Assembly: GCF_001297125.1 (NCBI RefSeq)
Contig: NZ_LHPC01000018.1
Span: 19,970 to 83,969, forward strand
From: Pseudomonas sp. RIT-PI-q
GTDB lineage: Bacteria > Pseudomonadota > Gammaproteobacteria > Pseudomonadales > Pseudomonadaceae
DNA length: 64,000 bases
Reading direction: 5' to 3'
The position numbers and the translations under genes were made by a program. Of this stretch, positions 44,941 through 52,036 are shown one piece after another; the first letter of the stretch is position 1, and every line of letters starts with the position of its first letter. The notes under the pieces are model-generated. The model saw only the letters and a program-made list of their open reading frames with translations, did no database searches and was not told where the DNA came from.

Positions 44941-46994
44941 GCGCAGATTCCTTCTGTTGAACAAACGCCCTCGCGACAGGCCTCGCAGATCGGGCAGAAG
45001 TCAGCCGATTGCTCGCTAGCCAGAGTCATCAGCGCCCGTTGGACAAAAGCGATGACCGGTGCTCGTTCGATCGGGGCCATCAATGCCTGTGTTGCACCCG
45101 GCATCAGCGGCGCCGCCAGCGTCCCCCGCGCGGGGCTGCCCCCCACCTCGATCGCACAACTGCTGTAAATGCCACTCGAACTGATCACAATGTGCTGGTC
45201 GCCCGCACACAAGGTCATGTTATCGCCGGCGTCGAGCACCAGTTTCACACCTCCTTTGAAATGAATTTCCTGACCCGCCTCTATGACCAGCACCTCGCCC
45301 ACATAGGTATGGCTGTTTTGCGCAACGTGCAGATGATCATTGGCCATCAGTCGGGTTTTACGGTCGCCTGTCGTCGTGCGATGTTCTTCGCTCTCGAACA
45401 CACTGGTGCTGGTGCCCTTGATGGTTTCCCGGCGCTCGCGCCCGACTTCCAGACGACTGTCGTTTTCAATTTTTTGCTCCATGTCACGCTGCGCCCGAAG
45501 GTAGATCAACTCTTGCCCGGCGCGATCTTCGATGTGCAATTCACTGAACCCTGTGCTGTTGAGCGAACTGCGACTGCGAAAGACGCTTCGGGTCTTGTGC
45601 TGCGGCAGCTCATAAGGCACCGGGTTGGTACGGTGAGGCAGGCAACCGGAAATCACCGGGCGATCAGGGTCGCCATCCATAAAGGTGACCAATACTTCCA
45701 TGCCGACACGGGGAATGCTCACCACCCCATAGCCGTCGCCCGCCAAAACGGTCGAGACTCTCAACCAGCAACTGCTTTTATCGGTTTGCGGGTCAGTACG
45801 GTCCCAGTAGAAACAGACTTTGACCCGACCGTATTCATCGCAGTGGATCTCCTCGCCTGCCGGCCCGGTGACTTTGGCAGTCTGACTGCCGGAAAGGGTT
45901 GGCTTGGGGTATTTTTTCGGCGGTCGATACGGTGTATCCCAAGGCGTCGCAGTGAAGGTATTGCGATAGCCCTGGAAATCAGCGGTAGGGAGCTGACTGG
46001 GCATCGCCTCTTCAAGCACCTGTAATTGCCGGCCTTCATGCGTCACGCCGGTCAGGAGCCAAAGATCATTCCATTGCGCACAATGATGATCCTTCATGTC
46101 GAGAAAGTGACCGCTGTGCAGGTTACCGAGGTCGCTGGCGCCTTCCGCCAAGCGGTAATCGCTGCGATGTTGCTCCAATTGGCGCGTGGCCAGCCGCTCG
46201 CCCTCATCAGCGGTTTTGAACCGTCCCGGCGCCCGGTAATCCTCCAGCGCCGGAGCGACCGGGCTTTTGCTTTGTTCTTCGAGAAGCCGGTTGGGCTTTT
46301 CGAAGTCATAGTCCCGAATTGCCACTTGGCTGGGACGCGTGGCGAGACGCACGCCGAAGGTATCAATCACCGGGTGATCGGCAACCTGAGCATTTTTTTG
46401 TCGAAAGGTGGACGGGGCCAACCGGCGAAAGTACGTCTGATCATCACCAAACGCCAATAGGTGCCCTTGTGGGCTGTGCTGGAAATGGTAGTGAATGCCC
46501 GACTCTTCACAGAGTCGCTGAATAAACCCCAGATCGGTTTCGTTGAACTGAACACAGTACTCGCGTGGCAGATAGACGCTTGGGCCCAGTTGAAAGGTGA
46601 ACGAATCGCCGAGCATGCCGTGCTTGTTCAGCACTTCGGTAATGATCTGCTCGACGCTGCGTTGCTGAAAAATCCGCTGGTCGCTGCACAGGGCCAGATA
46701 CGCCAGTTGAGGCACCAGCGTCAGTTCATAGCGTGTCAGTCGTTCACCTGACTCGCGCTGCGCAACGTTATAAATCAGCCCGTGCAGGCCCTCGCCGGGA
46801 GGACCAAAGCCGAGGAATGCAGGTTTGTGCAGCGGCGTCTCGAGGTCGAGATTTGACCGCTCGCTGACCAGTTCCAGGGTCACCTCATAGGGCTGGCTGA
46901 TCGATTCCGTGGCTTTGAAGGCCAGGACCTGAAAGTCATGCTGCAAGCCGCTGATATCGAGATAGAAGCGTGGTTGGGAGATTGAGTCATGCAT
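44937..46994 (-). CDS. vgrG: VgrG/TssI type VI secretion spike protein
   Basis: 685 residues. gp27-like domain 1-370, gp5-like OB fold ~395-470 (SCWLRVSTVLAGDGYG, RVGMEVLVTFMDGDPDRP), then the triple beta-helix (RAQRDMEQKIENDSRLEVG, TRLMANDHLHVAQNS) to ~605. The tail is Cys-rich: CPICEACREGVC and a final C spaced as CxxCxxCx4C. It trimerises at the tip of the T6SS needle. Part of an orphan island with lipase, lipoprotein and DUF4123 genes; no structural tss genes are in the window. Confidence 0.92.
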   Translation of the reverse strand: MHDSISQPRFYLDISGLQHDFQVLAFKATESISQPYEVTLELVSERSNLDLETPLHKPAFLGFGPPGEGLHGLIYNVAQRESGERLTRYELTLVPQLAYLALCSDQRIFQQRSVEQIITEVLNKHGMLGDSFTFQLGPSVYLPREYCVQFNETDLGFIQRLCEESGIHYHFQHSPQGHLLAFGDDQTYFRRLAPSTFRQKNAQVADHPVIDTFGVRLATRPSQVAIRDYDFEKPNRLLEEQSKSPVAPALEDYRAPGRFKTADEGERLATRQLEQHRSDYRLAEGASDLGNLHSGHFLDMKDHHCAQWNDLWLLTGVTHEGRQLQVLEEAMPSQLPTADFQGYRNTFTATPWDTPYRPPKKYPKPTLSGSQTAKVTGPAGEEIHCDEYGRVKVCFYWDRTDPQTDKSSCWLRVSTVLAGDGYGVVSIPRVGMEVLVTFMDGDPDRPVISGCLPHRTNPVPYELPQHKTRSVFRSRSSLNSTGFSELHIEDRAGQELIYLRAQRDMEQKIENDSRLEVGRERRETIKGTSTSVFESEEHRTTTGDRKTRLMANDHLHVAQNSHTYVGEVLVIEAGQEIHFKGGVKLVLDAGDNMTLCAGDQHIVISSSGIYSSCAIEVGGSPARGTLAAPLMPGATQALMAPIERAPVIAFVQRALMTLASEQSADFCPICEACREGVCSTEGICA

Positions 46995-47028
46995 CTTTTT
47001 AGTCCTTTAAATCCAGCGCTGGCGATAC

Positions 47029-49191
47029 TCAGACAATCGAATCGATATCCAGCGGCTCACGGGCCAGCCGAAATCCATCATCCAATGGCCTTGGAATCAT
47101 TGCGTACTGCTCCTTACGCTGATTTTCAGCCTGTTTGAACCAGCGTTCCACGCCACCGGCAAACTCCGGTAACTGGGCAGCACTGCCGTACACATCAGCC
47201 AGGGTGAGGCGGCGATAGCGCAAGTTTTGCAGGCGTTTGCGGGTTCTCTCGAGCCGGTCACGCTCTCTGTACAACGCCTCAATGGTGGCGCTTTCATCTT
47301 TCGTCGCGCCACGCGGTCCCTCGTTATGGCGCATCTGCTGGGCATACTCGTGAAGTTTCACCTTGAGCGCCGCGAGGGCAATATCGACAACGTCGTACTC
47401 ACGTTCGGTGACAACGGTCGTGCCGGTTTCCTGGCTTTGCTGCCAGCGGCGCAAAGTCGCCCAGGCGCAAGGGATGTAGCTGGCGATCATCATATGGTCG
47501 GTGTAGTTGATCAGTTGCGCGAGCAGGCCATCGCGGGCCGGCATATCACCCCGCCGGGTCTTTTCCAGCATGGCGGTACAGGCGGCGTCGTCGATGGACT
47601 CGCAGTCCGGGTCCCACAAAACTGCCGACCATTCTTTGTCACCAAAGCGCACGGGCATGAAATGCTGCTGTTGCCCGTGATGCTGATAGGGATCACCGCC
47701 GACGCGCACCAGGCCTGCGCCAAACAGCAACAGGCCATAAGGTCCGGAAACCACCGTGGCCCCCAGGCCCGGAACCCAGACCTTCCAGTTAGCGTCCATC
47801 CACGGCGCCGGCACGCCGGGCACCGGGTCGTTGTGGTTGACCATGCGGTGATGGACGAGGTCGGTGGCGCCTTTGACGAAGGCCGAATCGCCGGCGCGTG
47901 GGGCGCCGTAGGTGTAGAGGAGGATGTTGTAATCCTCATCCGGGAAACGGCGTAATGCTTCTGCCAACAACAAGGCGATGGCGCCGCCCAGGCTGTGGCC
48001 GCAGATAATGATTTTTTGGCCGGAGTGAAATTTATCCAGTTAACGCAAGACGAACGCTTTCAACGCTTGAAACGCGCTGTAAAAACCTTGATGGACGCTC
48101 CCGACACCTTCTTCGAACGGAACCTGAAGCGCGTGCGCATCACGTAACGCATCTTTCAGGCTGGCCGTGCCGCGCACCGAAATCAGAATGACTTCGTCGT
48201 GGTGGCAAATAAACGCCTGGGTATCGCCGCCATCTTCCTGATCATCGAAAAAATGCTGGTTAGCCGGGTGTTCCTGGTCTTGCCCTTTATCCGGATGGTT
48301 TTGCTCATACAGCGTCGGATCGAACGGCAGGATCTCCAGCCGCTTTGAATACGGCACATCCTCGTACATCGGGTAAAACCTTTGGGTTTGGCTCTTATCG
48401 ATTCGCCAACTCTCCCGGTAACCGGCCAACGCTTCGCCAAACAAATTGCCAATGCTCGGGTCCAGCGCAAAACGCACCTTGTCCAGCGGCTTTTTCGCCG
48501 GGTCCTGAGCAAAGTCGGTGTAACTCAAGGTCGCCATGAGTGCCAATTGATAGAGGTTCAGGGCACAGAAATTGTCATCGGTGGACAGCATGGGTCGCAA
48601 GGCGCGCATTGGCCGCACTTCCAGCACATTGTGTTGGTTGGGGCTCAGGGCAATGCCGAACGAATGCTCGGGACCGAAACCCAGTTCGCTCATGGCCCGA
48701 AGCAGTGCGCTTTGTGGTTCGTAGAAGCGCCTGACCACCGGAGGCAAATGCGCGCCTTCACGGACCAGGTCCCGCACCTCAACCTGGACGAAGATGTCGG
48801 CCTCCTTCATTACCGAGTTATGTTCGCGACGAAATCCGTCTTCGTGGAAGAAGCGGGTTTGTTCGGCGCGGAACTGGAGGCCGGTGATGGGGAGGGGGTA
48901 AGACTTCCGTATTATCAAGTCTCGGTAAGTTGCCTCCACGCCTTGATACGGAGCATCCAACTTAAGTACGACAGGGCCTTGATAATGATTCTCTACTTTG
49001 GCAACTCCCTCACCATCTAAACGCCCTGTGTATTCTTGGCCGATGCTGTCCATAACGGTGTAAGGCAATCCGCTGTAAGGTTCCCCATCCCCGTGCTCGT
49101 CAACCAATCTAAAACTCGTCCAATGCCCTCGCAGCGGACAGGCCAACATCTTGTTGCTGAAACAAGGGTTTTCTCGCTCCTGAAGTTTCAT
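47029..49191 (-). pseudogene. T6SS class-3 lipase effector interrupted by an in-frame TAA
   Basis: One reading frame of 720 codons from the ATG at 49191 to 47029, broken only by TAA at 48040-48042 (codon 384). Upstream: a beta-rich domain (12-110: TVMDSIGQEYTGRLDGEG) and a region ending EGVGSVHQGFYSAF, typical of class-3 lipases. Just after the stop, still in frame: IIICGHSLGGAIALLL with the nucleophile Ser at codon 400, then YTYGAPRAGD and VNHNDPVPGVP with the catalytic Asp. The 383-residue product therefore lacks all catalytic residues; a restart at TTG 47973 would lack GHSLGG. The frame opens with ATGA overlap to the lipoprotein gene and precedes vgrG by 34 nt. A single-base change or error could explain it. 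Confidence 0.85.
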
Positions 49192-50051
49192 GTCTGACTT
49201 CCTTTTTCAGTACAGTTTGGGTAGACGGTGCAGGTCCTACCGTCAGGCATTTTGAAATCTTTGAATTGGGGTGGCTCCAGACAGAGTTCTTCTATATCTC
49301 GTCCCCATCGGCCCCCGCACGGTTTCCAGCCATTCGGAGTTTTGAACCAATACAGATCAAAATAAGGCGCTTCCTGATTCGCCATCCCGAAGACCATCCT
49401 CACCGTTCTGCCCGGCAATTGATCGCGCTGCAACACCCCGCCGGCCATGCTTTTCACCATCTGCCCCTTCGCGTCGACAGCCCGGCAGTGCAGGATTTTC
49501 CGAATATTGCGTTTGGGTCCAACGGTACGAAACAACCACTGACACTGCCCCCGAAACTCTCGAACGCCAGAGACGGTATACGCCTGAAAATCCCCCCCAA
49601 GCACATCGCGAAAGGAAAGACTGGCAAAGTCGCCGCCTATGTCAGACCAGCGCGTGCCCCACTTCGCGTCGAGGTTCAACCTCAAGCTACTCAACACCAA
49701 CGGACAGCCACCCGCGCGCGTCGTCAGCGGAATCTGAAACTCGGCGGTGCGCGCAACATTCTGGTATTCGCTGGTGAAGAACTTTCGATTCGGCGCCACT
49801 TTTCCGCGTTGGCGCGGCGGCGCCTCACAGGTTTCGCCGGTAGCCGGTTCGTAATAGGCGTCAGCCTTGACCCTGAAATCCGCCGGCACTTCGGCCTGTA
49901 ACGTAAAGCTCTCTGCCGGTGCAAAAACACAACCGCCAGCGGCGAGCGCCAGCGCAACAGTTGCCAGTGCGCGAGCCAACTGCCGGCTCACGAAACACAA
50001 CAATTGGCCGTTATTGAGAGCTGGCTTTTCCCATTCATGGAGTGCCGTCAC
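49188..50051 (-). CDS. Putative lipoprotein, candidate immunity/partner of the lipase effector
   Basis: 287 residues from a GTG at 50051 (AGGGA upstream). After a long N-terminal stretch comes a hydrophobic segment ending LALAAGGC (Cys41), a lipobox-like site, so the mature part probably is an outer- or inner-membrane lipoprotein facing the periplasm. The globular part has several Cys (four or more, possible disulfides) and GDFQAYTVSGVREFRGQCQWLF. No family recognised. It is directly upstream of the lipase gene with ATGA overlap, the position where T6SS phospholipase immunity lipoproteins are often found. Function is inferred from position. Confidence 0.7.
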   Translation of the reverse strand: MTALHEWEKPALNNGQLLCFVSRQLARALATVALALAAGGCVFAPAESFTLQAEVPADFRVKADAYYEPATGETCEAPPRQRGKVAPNRKFFTSEYQNVARTAEFQIPLTTRAGGCPLVLSSLRLNLDAKWGTRWSDIGGDFASLSFRDVLGGDFQAYTVSGVREFRGQCQWLFRTVGPKRNIRKILHCRAVDAKGQMVKSMAGGVLQRDQLPGRTVRMVFGMANQEAPYFDLYWFKTPNGWKPCGGRWGRDIEELCLEPPQFKDFKMPDGRTCTVYPNCTEKGSQT

Positions 50052-50063
50052 TTGATGTCCCTG

Positions 50064-50180
50064 TCAAAACCACGCTGAAAAACAAAGTATCAACAGGGGT
50101 ATAGCAGTCATCCACAACTGTCTGAGGGGCCAGGAAGCGTTTGGGATCTCGCCTACGCCAGTCTCTGAAATATCTGACAT
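50064..50180 (-). CDS. Possible small single-pass membrane protein
   Basis: 38 residues from an ATG at 50180, with one C-terminal hydrophobic segment (WMTAIPLLILCFSAWF). It ends 13 nt before the lipoprotein start and could be the first gene of the T6SS island. The ribosome-binding site is weak (GGCTGCAA), and no family is recognised. Low confidence. Confidence 0.35.
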   Translation of the reverse strand: MSDISETGVGEIPNASWPLRQLWMTAIPLLILCFSAWF

Positions 50181-50303
50181 TTGCAGCCATGCAATGACTG
50201 AGAGCTGCGCCATTTTCCGCAAAAAGGGCAGTTCTCCATCAGCATCCTCCCGCTCCGAACGTATGACGACGCTTACAAACAAGTGCTTGACCGCCCACAC
50301 AGA

Positions 50304-50318
50304 TGATAAGCATTATCA
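50304..50318. promoter_or_regulatory. Fur box before the heme ECF sigma gene
   Basis: TGATAAG-C-ATTATCA matches the 7-1-7 Fur palindrome TGATAAT-N-ATTATCA with one mismatch. It ends 27 nt before the GTG start of the sigma factor. Confidence 0.75.
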
Positions 50319-50345
50319 TTCGCTCGAAATGGATCAGGTTCTCCC

Positions 50346-50864
50346 GTGAGTCAATCGCGCTTCAATCACGTCTTCATCGCCCAGCGCGTTTCGCTGCTGC
50401 GCACCCTGGAGCGGATGGTCAACAATCACAGCACCGCCGAAGACCTCTTGCAGGAAACCTACCTGCGCGTAACGCGTGCGCTCAGTGAGCGGGCCATCGA
50501 TCACCTTGAACCCTTCGTTTTCCAGACGGCGCGCAACCTGGCGCTGGACCATTTGCGTGCGCGGCGCATTCAATCGCGGATGATGCTCGATGATGTTCCG
50601 ACGGACGTGGTGGAAAGCATCGCCGCGCCTGCCAGCAGTGCCGAGGAGGCTGCCCATGCCGAACAGTTGCTGGAGCGTTTGAACGTGAGCCTCAATGAAC
50701 TTAGCGCCCGTCAGCAGCAGATTTTCATCCTCAGCCGTCTGCACGGGCACAGTTATCTGGAGATTGCCGAGAAGCTCGGCGTGTCGTTGAGTACCGTGCA
50801 AAAAGAGCTGAAGCTGATCATGGCGATCTGCATCGGTGTCGCCGAGCGGTTAAACGGCGACTGA
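50346..50864 (+). CDS. hxuI: ECF sigma factor of the heme uptake system (FecI-like, HxuI-type)
   Basis: 172 residues from GTG at 50346. Region 2 ~5-75 (FIAQRVSLLRTLERMV; AEDLLQETYLRV; PFVFQTARNLALDHLRARR) and region 4 ~105-165 (LSARQQQIFILSRLHGHSYLEIAEKLGV in part). Part of a cell-surface signalling cascade with the FecR-like protein and STN-TonB receptor that follow; target should be the receptor promoter. A Fur box upstream limits it to iron starvation. The symbol follows P. aeruginosa HxuI-HxuR-HxuA; a Has-type system is the alternative. Confidence 0.85.
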   Translation: MSQSRFNHVFIAQRVSLLRTLERMVNNHSTAEDLLQETYLRVTRALSERAIDHLEPFVFQTARNLALDHLRARRIQSRMMLDDVPTDVVESIAAPASSAEEAAHAEQLLERLNVSLNELSARQQQIFILSRLHGHSYLEIAEKLGVSLSTVQKELKLIMAICIGVAERLNGD

Positions 50865-50948
50865 ATCCACAGGGCTTTGCTACCCTTGCTGCACTTTCGA
50901 GCTCCACTAAAAAAAACAGCCGTGCACAGACACTGCCGAGGAAACACC

Positions 50949-51914
50949 GTGACGGACACCCACCGCTCCCCTCCGCCCTCCCCGGCGCGGGACCCCGCAA
51001 GCGCGATGGACCAGGCTTTGGACTGGCTGATTGTGCTGGGCAGTCCGAGCGAAGAACAGACACGCCAGTTCCACGCCTGGCTCGAGGCCGATCCGTTGCA
51101 TGCCCAGGCGTTTGCCAAGGCACAGGCGATCTGGGATGGCCCGCACGTCGTGCAAAGCGCGCAAAGCCTGGCCGCCAAGCCGCCGAAAGTGAGCGTCCTG
51201 TCGCGCCTGCGTCCACACTGGAAACCACTGGCGACCGCTGCGGTTTTGATCCTCGGCCTGTTCAGTTTCAGCAATCTGCCGATGCGCCTGCAGGCGGATC
51301 ACTTGACCGTGGTCGGTGAACGTCAGCGCTTGCAACTGGAGGACGGTTCGCACGTGCTGCTCAACACCAACTCGGCGTTTTCCAGCACCATCAACGATCA
51401 ACAGCGCGTGGCCCGTTTGTTCCAGGGCGAGGCGTTTTTCGAGGTGGCGGCCAATCGCGGTCAGCCGCTGGAAATCGATGCCGGCCCGGTCAAGGCCAGT
51501 GTGCGCGATACCGCGTTCGCGGTGCGCTACCTCGATGGCGTGGCGCAGGTTCGGGTGCAGCGTGGCGACGTCGACTTGCAGGCCACCCGCGACGATGCGC
51601 GGGTGCGATTGTCGGCCGGCGAAAGCATCCGCATCGGCCCCAACGGTTTCGACCGACCGGACAAGCTCGATGCCGCAACCGACCTGGCGTGGGTGCAGGG
51701 TCGACTGGTGTTCGAAAACTGCCCGCTGAGCCAGGTGCTGGCGGAGCTGCGTCGCTACTATCCAGGCTGGATCATCAACAACAACGAGCAGTTGGCCGAC
51801 GTCGCAGTGACCGGCAATTACCGTCTCGATCAGCCGCTGGACGTGGTTCGTTCGCTGGCTCACATCACCTCGGCCCGGCTCCAGGAGTTTCCGGCGCTGG
51901 TGATCTTGAACTAA
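50949..51914 (+). CDS. hxuR: FecR-family anti-sigma/signal transducer (HxuR-type)
   Basis: 321 residues from GTG at 50949 with GAGGAA before it. N-terminal DUF4880 (15-65: ALDWLIVLGSPSEEQTRQFHAWLEADP in part), one membrane helix near 90-108 (LATAAVLILGLFSF), then the periplasmic FecR domain (VVGERQRLQLEDGSHVLLNTNSAF; RLFQGEAFFEVA) and a secretin/TonB short N-terminal-like end (LRRYYPGWIINN). It holds the sigma factor until heme occupies the receptor. A second Fur-like box lies right after the stop. Confidence 0.88.
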   Translation: MTDTHRSPPPSPARDPASAMDQALDWLIVLGSPSEEQTRQFHAWLEADPLHAQAFAKAQAIWDGPHVVQSAQSLAAKPPKVSVLSRLRPHWKPLATAAVLILGLFSFSNLPMRLQADHLTVVGERQRLQLEDGSHVLLNTNSAFSSTINDQQRVARLFQGEAFFEVAANRGQPLEIDAGPVKASVRDTAFAVRYLDGVAQVRVQRGDVDLQATRDDARVRLSAGESIRIGPNGFDRPDKLDAATDLAWVQGRLVFENCPLSQVLAELRRYYPGWIINNNEQLADVAVTGNYRLDQPLDVVRSLAHITSARLQEFPALVILN

Positions 51915-51915
51915 A

Positions 51916-51930
51916 TGAGAATTATTTTTA
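51916..51930. promoter_or_regulatory. Fur-like box before the heme receptor
   Basis: TGAGAATTATTTTTA agrees with the Fur 7-1-7 pattern in most positions. It lies 2 nt after the anti-sigma stop and 106 nt before the receptor ATG, where the ECF-dependent promoter is also expected. Confidence 0.5.
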
Positions 51931-52036
51931 CTCGATAGCTGAAGCTCGTACGTCTCGTTATAGCCAATGCAATTGATTCGCATCTTTAAATGCCAATCAG
52001 CACCTATAAAGATTCGTGCGACACGGAGCGCTATCG

